Below, one piece after another: positions 43,403 to 50,947 of a stretch of DNA of 64,000 nt. Source of the stretch: Sphingomonas sp. IC-56. Lineage in GTDB: Bacteria > Pseudomonadota > Alphaproteobacteria > Sphingomonadales > Sphingomonadaceae. Below the pieces are notes generated by a model. The model was not told the DNA's origin. It worked only from the letters and a program-made list of their open reading frames with translations, and made no database searches. Where the stretch lies: the NCBI RefSeq assembly GCF_021043375.1, contig NZ_JAJNDV010000001.1, forward strand, positions 339,156-403,155. Reading direction: 5' to 3'. Both the position numbers and the translations under genes were made by a program. The stretch's first letter is position 1. Each line of letters opens with the position of its first letter.

Positions 43403-44602
43403 TTACTTCGCCTGCGCCTGGCCTGCGGCCGCAGGCTGCTGCCCGGGTGCCGCCTGCTGCTGATTTTGCTGATAGGGCACGCCCTTGACCGGGGTGCCGG
43501 GCTGCAGGTTCTGCGCGCCTTCGACCACGACCTTGTCGCCGGTCTTCAGGCCAGCGGTGACCAGCCAGTTCTGACCAACCGTGCGCGCCGTGGTGATCGG
43601 GCGCGGCGTCAGCTTGCCATCGGCGCCGATGATCATGACGACCGCCCCACCCTTTTCATCGCGGGTGACGGCGCGCTGCGGCACCAGGATGCCACCGGCC
43701 TTGGTGCCCTCGATCATCTCGGCGCGTGCGAACATGCCCGGCAGCAACAGGCCGCGCGGGTTGGAGAACACCGCGCGGATGACCTGGCTGCCCGTGGTCG
43801 GGTCAACCGTCACGTCGGTGAACTTCAGCGTGCCTTCGCTCGGATATACCGAGCCGTTTTCCAGCTTCAGCCGCACGCGGGCGGCGCCGCTGCCACGGCT
43901 CAGTTCGCCCTGCATCAGCTGCTGGCGCAGGTTGAGCACCTCGGCGCTGGACTGCTGGATGTCGACAAAGATCGGGTCGAGGCGCTGAATGGTGGTCAGC
44001 GGCTCGGTCTGCGAAGCGGAGACCAGCGCGCCGGTGGTGAAGGTCGAGCGTCCAATCCGCCCCGAAATGGGTGCGCGGATGGTGGTGCGCGCTAGGTCGA
44101 TCTGCGCGGTGCGGAGCGCCGCCTGCTGGGCGGCTACATCGGCGCGGGCCTGCTGCGCCCCGGTGACGGCGTTTTCGGCTTCCTGGCGCGAGATCGCGTT
44201 GATGCGAACCAGCTCATTATAGCGGCGCGACAGCGCGGCAGTGGAGGCGATCGCTGCACGCGAGCGGGCAAGCGCCGCCTGGGCGCTGGCGACCTGGGCC
44301 TGATAGGGGGCGGGATCGATGCGGTAGAGCGGCTGGCCGGCGCGGACCATGTCGCCTTCCTCGAACAGGCGGGCGAGGATGATGCCGTTCACCTGCGGAC
44401 GGACCTCGGAGGTCTCGTACGCGGCGGTGCGGCCCGGCAGTTCGGTGCTGAGCGTCACCGGCTCCTCGCGCACGGCGACGAAGCCTACCTGGGGCGGGCC
44501 TGCCGCCGCTGCGGCGGCTTTTTGCTGCTCCGCAGCATCGCCACCGCCACCGCAACCGCCGAGAATCAGTGCCACGCCGAGTGCCGCCGTCAGTTTTTTC
44601 AT
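43403..44602 (-). CDS. RND periplasmic adaptor lipoprotein (AcrA/MexA type)
   Basis: 399 aa. Lipoprotein signal MKKLTAALGVALILGGC followed by a Gly run. The hairpin and lipoyl domains are clear: NGIILARLFEEGDMVRAGQP, the coiled coil around YQAQVASAQAALARSRAAI, LARTTIRAPISGRIG and a beta-barrel domain with FVDIQQSSAEV. The C-terminus is Gln/Ala/Pro-rich (QQNQQQAAPGQQPA). ATG 44602 opens the signal; the frame continues upstream over the divergent TetR gene without support. It is the first gene of the three-gene RND operon. Expression is probably controlled from the palindrome at 44625-44646. Confidence 0.94.
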   Translation of the reverse strand: MKKLTAALGVALILGGCGGGGDAAEQQKAAAAAAGPPQVGFVAVREEPVTLSTELPGRTAAYETSEVRPQVNGIILARLFEEGDMVRAGQPLYRIDPAPYQAQVASAQAALARSRAAIASTAALSRRYNELVRINAISRQEAENAVTGAQQARADVAAQQAALRTAQIDLARTTIRAPISGRIGRSTFTTGALVSASQTEPLTTIQRLDPIFVDIQQSSAEVLNLRQQLMQGELSRGSGAARVRLKLENGSVYPSEGTLKFTDVTVDPTTGSQVIRAVFSNPRGLLLPGMFARAEMIEGTKAGGILVPQRAVTRDEKGGAVVMIIGADGKLTPRPITTARTVGQNWLVTAGLKTGDKVVVEGAQNLQPGTPVKGVPYQQNQQQAAPGQQPAAAGQAQAK

Positions 44603-44624
44603 GCAATCACCGAGAGATAGAAGT

Positions 44625-44646
44625 TGTGTGTGAGCGTTCACACACA
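44625..44646. promoter_or_regulatory. AcrR-type operator between the pump operon and its TetR gene
   Basis: A perfect inverted repeat with 9-base arms, TGTGTGTGA-GCGT-TCACACACA. It lies in the 102 bases between the divergent adaptor start (44602) and the TetR start (44705). The right arm overlaps the proposed -35 of the TetR promoter, so one dimer pair could repress both directions. Confidence 0.75.
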
Positions 44647-44666
44647 TATTAGGCGCGGCATATATT
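44637..44666 (+). promoter_or_regulatory. Sigma-70-like promoter of the TetR gene
   Basis: TTCACA (44637-44642), 18 bases, TATATT (44661-44666). The predicted transcript begins near 44673, which favours ATG 44705 over GTG 44678 as the TetR start. The -35 lies inside the palindromic operator. Confidence 0.5.
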
Positions 44667-44704
44667 GAGAGGCTGCCGTGTTGGCAACCGCGTCTGGATC
44701 GAAC

Positions 44705-45313
44705 ATGAACATAGAATTGGTGAAACCTAACCGAGCGGAACTGCGTCGCGCGCATCTTCTGGAAACCGCACGCGCATTGTTCATCGAGCACGGTTTTCAC
44801 CAGACCGGCATGGCCCAGATCGCCGGTGCGTCGGGCATCAAGGTCGGCCAGATCTATCGCGATTTCGCCAGCAAGGACGACATCATCGCCGCGATCTGCG
44901 AGCGTGACGTGGCCGAATGGCTGGACGAGGACATGCTGGCCGACGCCGTCGCCGCGGGCGACCTTCCCGCGGTGCGGACCTGGATGGAGCGCTTTCTCCA
45001 GAGCGACAAGTCCGCCGGGGAATGCCGGCTGATGGGCGAGATCATCGCCGAAGCCGGCCGCAGCCCGCGCATCGCCGAGCTCAATCTTTCCATCAACCTT
45101 CGCATCCGCAAAAACCTGTCTGCCGCCCTGCGTGCCATCGCGTCCCAATCCTCCGACCGGTCGGAGGATCGCGAGTCGCTGATCGACCTGATCCTGACCA
45201 TGGGCATGGGCATCAAGATGCGCCGCGGGGTGGATCCCGACATGAAGGTCGAGCCGCTGTACCGCTGCATCTCCAGCATCATCGACCAGCGGATCGACGC
45301 GCTGGCGGCGTGA
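44705..45313 (+). CDS. TetR-family repressor of the RND pump
   Basis: 202 aa AcrR-like repressor. HTH domain: AHLLETARALFIEHGFHQTG, MAQIAGASGIKVGQIYRDF and SKDDIIAAICERDVAEWL. The helical C-terminal domain binds the inducer. The start is ATG 44705; a GTG at 44678 would add nine residues but sits almost at the predicted transcript start. It is divergent from the pump operon, with a perfect palindrome between them, the standard arrangement for drug-induced relief of repression. Confidence 0.9.
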   Translation: MNIELVKPNRAELRRAHLLETARALFIEHGFHQTGMAQIAGASGIKVGQIYRDFASKDDIIAAICERDVAEWLDEDMLADAVAAGDLPAVRTWMERFLQSDKSAGECRLMGEIIAEAGRSPRIAELNLSINLRIRKNLSAALRAIASQSSDRSEDRESLIDLILTMGMGIKMRRGVDPDMKVEPLYRCISSIIDQRIDALAA

Positions 45314-45408
45314 TCCGCGCGAGGCTGACCCTGCCACGCGAGTCGCCTTTTGCGGCAGCGGATGGCACATAGCCGGCGCGCCGGATTGGGCGCGGGGCTG
45401 GTTCGGGA

Positions 45409-46149
45409 ATGCGGATGCTCGAAGTGTGCGTTGAAAGCGTCGCCGGGATCGGCGCGGCGGTGGCCGGGGGTGCGGACCGCATCGAATTGTGCGCGGCGCT
45501 CGCGGTGGGCGGGCTGACCCCGCCCCTTTCCTTGATCCGGCAGGCGGCGAGCGCGCCGATCGCCACGCACCTGCTGGCGCGGCCGCGCGATGGGAACTTC
45601 CGCTACGGGGCCGGCGACGCGGCGCTGGTGGCGCAGGACATCACCACTGCCGCCGAGGCCGGGCTTGCCGGAGTGGTGATCGGCGCCAGCGATGCCTCCG
45701 GACGACTGGATGCCGACATGCTCGCCGGCTGGGTGGCGCATGCACGTGCGGCGGGCCAGGCGCGCGGGCGGCCGCTTTCGCTGACCCTGCACCGCGCGTT
45801 CGACCTGTGCCCCGACCTGTTCGAGGCGCTGGAAACCGCGGTGCACCTTGGCTTCGACCGGATTCTCACCTCGGGCGGACAGCCCCGCGCCGCCGATGCG
45901 CTCGACACGCTTGCCGCGCTGGTGGCGCGGGCGGACGGGCGCATCATCATCCTGCCGGGCAGCGGGATCGACACGTCCAATGTCGCGGCGATCCTGCGCA
46001 CCGGGGCCCAGGAAGTGCACGCCTCGTGCCGCAGCCCCTTGGGCGAAGCGAGCGAGGCGGAACAGCGCTTTGGCTTCCAAAACGGCGCGGCCTTGCAGAC
46101 CGACCCGGCAAAGGTGTCTGCGCTGAAGGCGATGGTTAGGCGCGCGTAG
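45409..46149 (+). CDS. cutC: CutC family TIM-barrel protein
   Basis: 246 aa. The N-terminus MLEVCVESVAGIGAAVAGGA and the patterns DRIELCAALAVGGLTPP, LHRAFDLCPD, ILTSGG and LPGSGI identify CutC, a TIM barrel annotated as copper homeostasis. No copper-site motif is evident. It sits 63 bases upstream of the GlcNAc catabolic genes on the same strand. A role in amino-sugar or glycan metabolism is therefore at least as likely as copper handling (inference from context). Confidence 0.9.
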   Translation: MRMLEVCVESVAGIGAAVAGGADRIELCAALAVGGLTPPLSLIRQAASAPIATHLLARPRDGNFRYGAGDAALVAQDITTAAEAGLAGVVIGASDASGRLDADMLAGWVAHARAAGQARGRPLSLTLHRAFDLCPDLFEALETAVHLGFDRILTSGGQPRAADALDTLAALVARADGRIIILPGSGIDTSNVAAILRTGAQEVHASCRSPLGEASEAEQRFGFQNGAALQTDPAKVSALKAMVRRA

Positions 46150-46160
46150 GACCTTGAACA

Positions 46161-46170
46161 GTACCAATAT
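46161..46170. promoter_or_regulatory. Candidate GntR/UTRA half-site before the nag operon
   Basis: GTACCAATAT, which on the other strand reads ATATTGGTAC. The same ATTGGT core occurs twice in the gap between the GntR gene and the GH20 gene (56592-56599 and 56690-56700). UTRA regulators of GlcNAc use often bind TGGT-type half-sites. It may coordinate the two halves of the locus. Confidence 0.35.
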
Positions 46171-46212
46171 ATAACTTAACCCCTGCACTCGACGTAACGA
46201 AAGAACGGGGCA

Positions 46213-47256
46213 ATGGGGGCTGAGCAGCAGGTGATCGCACAAGGTGCGACGCTGATGAAAAGCGAAGCGGCGCAAGCGGCAGGGGTGACGCGAGCGCTGG
46301 TGCAGGCAAATGGCGCCGCGCTGAAGGCGCTTGGCGCCAGGCTGCGCGCCGAACCGCCGGCACGCATCGTCACCTGCGCGCGCGGCTCGTCGGATCACGC
46401 CGCCAGCTATGGCAAGTACCTGATCGAGACCTTGATCGGCATCCCGGTCGCGTCCGCGGCGCCCTCCACCGCCTCGGTGTTCGCAGCTCCCGTGGCGCCC
46501 GGCAGCGCGCTCTGCATCGCCATTTCGCAGAGCGGCCGCAGCCCGGACCTGCTGGCCACGGTAAAGGCGCATCAGGCCGCCGGCGCGCATGTGGTGGCTT
46601 TCGTCAACGACGAGGAATCGCCCCTTGCCGCCCTGGCCGACACCTGCATCGGGCTCAAGGCTGGTCCCGAACGCTCGGTCGCGGCCACCAAGTCCTACAT
46701 CGCTTCGCTGGTCGCGTTCGTGGCCCTGGTCGCCGAATGGGCGGAGGACGATGGCCTGGCGAGCGCGCTCGCCACCCTGCCCGACCAATTGGAGCGCGCC
46801 TGCGAATTGGATTGGACCCCGGCGGTGGAGACACTGCGCGACGCCACCAACCTGTTCGTGATCGGGCGCGGCTACAGCTTCGGCATCGCCCAGGAAGCGG
46901 CGCTCAAGTTCAAGGAGACCTGCGGGCTCCACGCCGAGGCATTCAGCGCGGCCGAAGTGCGTCACGGGCCGATGGCGATCGTCGGCTCCGGCTTTCCGGT
47001 GCTGGGCTTCGCGACCTCCGACGCGGCCGGCGACAGCGTGCGCGAGGCTGCGGCCGAGTTCACGGACCGCAATGCGCGGGTGTGCCTGGCGGATGCCCGA
47101 GGCGCCGGTACCCTGCCCGCCCTTGCCGCCCATCCCGCGATCGAGCCGATCCTGATGGTCCAGAGCTTCTACCACATGGCCAATGCGCTTTCGCTCGCAC
47201 GCGGGCATGATCCCGACCGGCCGCTGTACCTGAAGAAAGTGACCGAGACGCGATGA
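46213..47256 (+). CDS. SIS-domain glucosamine-6-phosphate deaminase, NagB-II type
   Basis: 347 aa with two sugar isomerase domains, as in the C-terminal half of GlmS but without the amidotransferase. Seen are ARGSSDHAASYGKYLIE (first SIS), AISQSGRSPDLL, GPERSVAATKSYIASL and, in the second SIS, VIGRGYSFGIAQEAALKFKE and EVRHGPMAIV. It converts GlcN6P to Fru6P and ammonia in place of classic NagB. Its stop overlaps nagA by four bases. A later ATG (46255) is a possible start. Confidence 0.9.
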   Translation: MGAEQQVIAQGATLMKSEAAQAAGVTRALVQANGAALKALGARLRAEPPARIVTCARGSSDHAASYGKYLIETLIGIPVASAAPSTASVFAAPVAPGSALCIAISQSGRSPDLLATVKAHQAAGAHVVAFVNDEESPLAALADTCIGLKAGPERSVAATKSYIASLVAFVALVAEWAEDDGLASALATLPDQLERACELDWTPAVETLRDATNLFVIGRGYSFGIAQEAALKFKETCGLHAEAFSAAEVRHGPMAIVGSGFPVLGFATSDAAGDSVREAAAEFTDRNARVCLADARGAGTLPALAAHPAIEPILMVQSFYHMANALSLARGHDPDRPLYLKKVTETR

Positions 47257-48386
47257 GCGCGATCCGCTTCCTGAACGGGCATATCGTCACGCCCGCCGGT
47301 GTCCTCGACAGCGCGACCCTCGACGTCGAGGGCGGGCTGATCGTCGCGCTGGTCGCCGATGCGCACGCGTCCGAGACCATCGACCTCGACGGCGGCTGGC
47401 TGGTCCCCGGCTTCATCGACACGCAAGTCAATGGCGGCGGCGGCGTGCTGTTCAACGATGCGCTGAGCGTCGAGGGGATCGCCGCGATCGGCCGCGCGCA
47501 CGCGCCGTTCGGCACCACCGGCTTCCTGCCCACGCTGATCAGCGATACTCCCGAGGCCATCGAACGCGCGCTCGATGCGACCGACGCGGCGATCGAAGCC
47601 GGCGTGCCCGGTTGCATCGGCGTGCACATCGAGGGGCCGGTCATCAACACCAGCCGCAAGGGTATTCACGACCCCGCCAAGTTCCGCGGCCTGGATGACG
47701 CGCTGATGGCGCTGCTCACCAAGCCCCGCCGTGGCAAGGTGATGCTGACCCTGGCACCTGAGCGGGTTTCAGTCGATGACATTCGCCGCCTGCATGCGAC
47801 AGGCGTGATCCTGAGCATCGGGCACAGCGACGCGGCGTACGACACCGTCACTGCCGCAATCGACGCAGGCATGACCGGGGTCACCCATCTGTTCAACGCC
47901 ATGTCGCCGCTGCTGCACCGCGCGCCCGGCGTGGTGGGCGCGGCCATCGAAAACCAGGAAGTCTATTGCGGACTGATCCTGGACGGCTTCCATGTCCATG
48001 ACGCGGCGGTGCGGATCGCGGTGCGCGCACGGCCGCTCGACCGTTTCCTGCTGGTGACGGACGCGATGCCCTGTGTCGGGGCCGAGATGACAGAGTTCGA
48101 CCTGCATGGCCGGCGGATCCGTGTCGAAGGCGGACGCTGCGTGGGCGAGGACGGCACGCTTGCCGGGTCCTCGCTCGATATGGCGGGTGCATTCCGCAAC
48201 GCGGTGACCCGCATCGGTCTGTCGCACGCCGACGCCGCGACGATGGCCGCCGCCAGCCCCGCCGCCTTTCTGGGCCTGAGCAACGAGCGCGGTGCGCTTG
48301 CGCCTGGCCTTGTCGCCGACTGGGTCCAGTTAACGCGTGACCTTCAGCCCGCCGGCACCTGGATCGCCGGCACCCGTACCGCCTGA
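47253..48386 (+). CDS. nagA: N-acetylglucosamine-6-phosphate deacetylase
   Basis: 377 aa amidohydrolase that removes acetate from GlcNAc6P before NagB-II acts. Motifs: PGFIDTQVNGGGGVLFND (the usual HG of the family reads QVNGGGG), GVHIEGPVINTSRKG with the metal Glu, SIGHSDAAYD (metal His), GVTHLFNAMSPL (metal His and NAM) and VTDAMP with the catalytic Asp. It is coupled to the NagB-II gene by overlap. It acts in the cytoplasm on the product of the PTS encoded downstream. Confidence 0.95.
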   Translation: MSAIRFLNGHIVTPAGVLDSATLDVEGGLIVALVADAHASETIDLDGGWLVPGFIDTQVNGGGGVLFNDALSVEGIAAIGRAHAPFGTTGFLPTLISDTPEAIERALDATDAAIEAGVPGCIGVHIEGPVINTSRKGIHDPAKFRGLDDALMALLTKPRRGKVMLTLAPERVSVDDIRRLHATGVILSIGHSDAAYDTVTAAIDAGMTGVTHLFNAMSPLLHRAPGVVGAAIENQEVYCGLILDGFHVHDAAVRIAVRARPLDRFLLVTDAMPCVGAEMTEFDLHGRRIRVEGGRCVGEDGTLAGSSLDMAGAFRNAVTRIGLSHADAATMAAASPAAFLGLSNERGALAPGLVADWVQLTRDLQPAGTWIAGTRTA

Positions 48387-48406
48387 CACCCGCCGGGAGA
48401 CCCGCC

Positions 48407-50947
48407 CTGAGCACGACATCGCCGACCCATTCCGACGACGTTGCCGGGGCGAGCATCGCCATCGGCGCCCCGCTTGCCGGCTGGCTTTCGGGGCTGGAGG
48501 AAGTGTCCGACCCCGTCTTTGCGCAGCGCATGCTGGGCGACGGCGTGGCGATCGACCCCACCGGCGATTGCCTGTACGCGCCGTGCGACGGCGAAGTGAC
48601 CGTGCTCCAACCGAGCGGCCACGCGATCACGATCCTCGCGGGCGAAGGCGCCGAGATCCTGATGCATATCGGGCTGGATACCGTGGCGATGAATGGCCAG
48701 GGCTTTGGTCCCTGCGTCCAGGTGGGCGACCGCGTGCGCAAGGGCGACCCGCTGATCCGCTTCGACCTGGACGCGGTGGTGTGCGGCGCGCCTTCCGCCG
48801 TGACGCCGGTCGTGCTGCTCGAAACGCCCGGCTACACGCTGGCGCGCACCCGTGACGACGGCCTGGTCGTGCCGGGCGAGGCGATCTTCACCCTTGAACC
48901 GCGCGCCGTCGCGGAAACGGCACGCGAGCCGAGTACCGGCGAGACCGTGGAGCGCAGCGTGGTCGTGCCGCTGGTCCACGGCATCCACGCCCGCCCCGCC
49001 GCCCGCATCCGCGACGCAGTCACCTGCTACCGCGCGGAAGTCAGCATCGCCAAGGCTAGCCAGACCGCCAGCGTGCGCAGCCCGGTAGGGTTGCTGGCGC
49101 TCGGCATCCGCTTCGGCGATGAGATCACGCTCTCGGCGCAGGGAGAACAGGCCGAGGACGCGGTCGCCACGCTGGCCGCGCTGATCGAAAGCGGCATGGG
49201 CGAAAAGGGGCATGCGCCCGCCCCCGTCACGACGCTCACCGCAAAGCAGGCGCTCACCGCGCTTCCCACCGACGGCAAGCTGCCCGGCGTCACCGCCGCG
49301 CCTGGCCTGTCGGTCGGCCATGCCCGCCGCTTCAAGCTCGCCGAGATCGAGGTCGATCCCGCCGCCACCAGCGTGGAGGAGGAACAGGCGCGCCTCGACG
49401 CTGCACGCTCCACCCTCGCGGCGCGCCTGGAGCGTGAAGTGCAGCACGCCCATGGTCCGCAGCGCGCGATCGTGGAGGCGCACCGCGCGATGCTCGACGA
49501 TGCGGGCCTGCTCGGCGCGGCGGCAGCGGCGATCCGGGGCGGGGCGAGTGCCGGCCATGGCTGGCGCGAAGCGATCCGCCCGCAGGCAGAGGCATTGCGA
49601 GCCTCGGGTGACGCACGCCTGGCCGAGCGCGCTGACGATCTGCTCGACCTGGAGCGTCGCATTCTGTTGATCCTGGCAGGCCGCGAAGAGGCGCCGCTTG
49701 CCCTGCCACCGCAGACGATCCTCCTTGCCCAAGACCTGCTTCCCTCGCAGTTGATGGCGCTGGATCCAGCCAATGTCGTCGGCATCTGCGTCGAGCGCGG
49801 CGGCCCGACCTCGCACGTCGCAATCCTCGCCGCGAGCATGGGCCTACCCACGCTGGTGGCGCTCGGCCCAGTGCTCGGCCAGATCGAGGAAGGCACCGCG
49901 CTCATTCTCGATGCCGGCGCTGCCCAGCTGCATGTCGCGCCCGATGCCAAGGCGCTGGACGCGGCGCAGCAAACCGTGGCCGAGCGTGCGGCGCGCCGCG
50001 CGGCGGCCCAAGCCGCAGCCGACAAGACCTGCCACATGGCCGATGGCACGCGGATCGAAGTCTTCGCCAATCTCGGTTCGCGCGCCGATGCCGAGCTCGC
50101 GGTCGCCAACGGCGCCGAAGGTTCGGGCCTGCTGCGCACCGAGTTCCTGTTCCTCGATCGCGACACCGCGCCCAGCGTCGACGAACAGGCGGCCGATTAC
50201 CAGGCGATTGCCGATGTGCTCGCAGGGCGGCCGCTGATCGTCCGGCTGCTCGACATCGGCGGCGACAAGCCTGCGCCCTATCTGCCGATCCCGACCGAGG
50301 AAAACCCGGCGCTGGGCCTTCGCGGCATCCGCGTCGGCTTCGCCCATCCGCAACTGCTCGAAGACCAGATCCGCGCGATCCTGAAGGTCCAGCCGATCGG
50401 GCAATGCCGCATCATGGTGCCGATGGTCGCGTGCGTGGACGAACTGCGTCGGGTGCGCACAGTGCTCGACCGCCTCCGTGCCGAAATGGGCATCACCGAC
50501 ATCGTGGAACTAGGCGTCATGGTGGAGACGCCCGCAGCGGCGGTGACCGCCGACTTGCTGGCAGCAGAGGCCGATTTCCTGTCGATCGGCACCAACGACC
50601 TCACCCAATATGCCCTGGCCATGGATCGCGGCAACGCGGCGGTGGCCGGCGCCATAGACGGGCTGCATCCCGCCGTTCTGCGGATGATCGGTGAAACCGC
50701 GCGCGGCGCCAACCGTCATGGCCGCTGGACCGGCGTGTGCGGCGGGCTTGCTTCCGATCCGCTGGCCGTACCGATCCTGATCGGGCTGGGCGTAACCGAG
50801 CTTTCCGCCACCCCGGCCATCGTGCCGGAGATCAAGGCACTGGTGTCCAGCCTGACCTTCGAGGACACACGCGCGCTTGCCGTTGCCGCGCTTGCCTGCG
50901 CCACCGCCGCCGATGTCCGTAAGCTCGCCCGGGAGTTCACTGCATGA
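48407..50947 (+). CDS. Fused PTS EIIA(Glc-like)-HPr-EI phosphotransferase for GlcNAc
   Basis: A multi-domain phosphotransferase relay (about 846 aa). The EIIA domain has the phospho-His in ILMHIGLDTV. HPr follows with VHGIHARPAARI. EI has the phospho-His in GGPTSHVAILAASMGLP, PEP-site Arg in RTEFLFLDR and GVCGGLASDP. It takes phosphate from PEP and passes it to the EIIBC encoded next. The family start (IAIGAPLAGW, first EIIA strand) lies in frame upstream of the first conventional start, GTG 48503. The only good site for it is CTG 48407 behind GGGAG, so a CTG start is proposed. With GTG 48503 the protein would be 814 aa and lack that strand. Confidence 0.9.
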   Translation: MSTTSPTHSDDVAGASIAIGAPLAGWLSGLEEVSDPVFAQRMLGDGVAIDPTGDCLYAPCDGEVTVLQPSGHAITILAGEGAEILMHIGLDTVAMNGQGFGPCVQVGDRVRKGDPLIRFDLDAVVCGAPSAVTPVVLLETPGYTLARTRDDGLVVPGEAIFTLEPRAVAETAREPSTGETVERSVVVPLVHGIHARPAARIRDAVTCYRAEVSIAKASQTASVRSPVGLLALGIRFGDEITLSAQGEQAEDAVATLAALIESGMGEKGHAPAPVTTLTAKQALTALPTDGKLPGVTAAPGLSVGHARRFKLAEIEVDPAATSVEEEQARLDAARSTLAARLEREVQHAHGPQRAIVEAHRAMLDDAGLLGAAAAAIRGGASAGHGWREAIRPQAEALRASGDARLAERADDLLDLERRILLILAGREEAPLALPPQTILLAQDLLPSQLMALDPANVVGICVERGGPTSHVAILAASMGLPTLVALGPVLGQIEEGTALILDAGAAQLHVAPDAKALDAAQQTVAERAARRAAAQAAADKTCHMADGTRIEVFANLGSRADAELAVANGAEGSGLLRTEFLFLDRDTAPSVDEQAADYQAIADVLAGRPLIVRLLDIGGDKPAPYLPIPTEENPALGLRGIRVGFAHPQLLEDQIRAILKVQPIGQCRIMVPMVACVDELRRVRTVLDRLRAEMGITDIVELGVMVETPAAAVTADLLAAEADFLSIGTNDLTQYALAMDRGNAAVAGAIDGLHPAVLRMIGETARGANRHGRWTGVCGGLASDPLAVPILIGLGVTELSATPAIVPEIKALVSSLTFEDTRALAVAALACATAADVRKLAREFTA

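Noticed and set aside
40256..44095. A very long open frame (over 1200 codons) on the plus strand opposite the RND pump genes
   Set aside because: It is antisense to well-supported pump and adaptor genes. Long open frames opposite GC-rich genes are common, and its composition (Arg, His, Gln-rich) is not protein-like.
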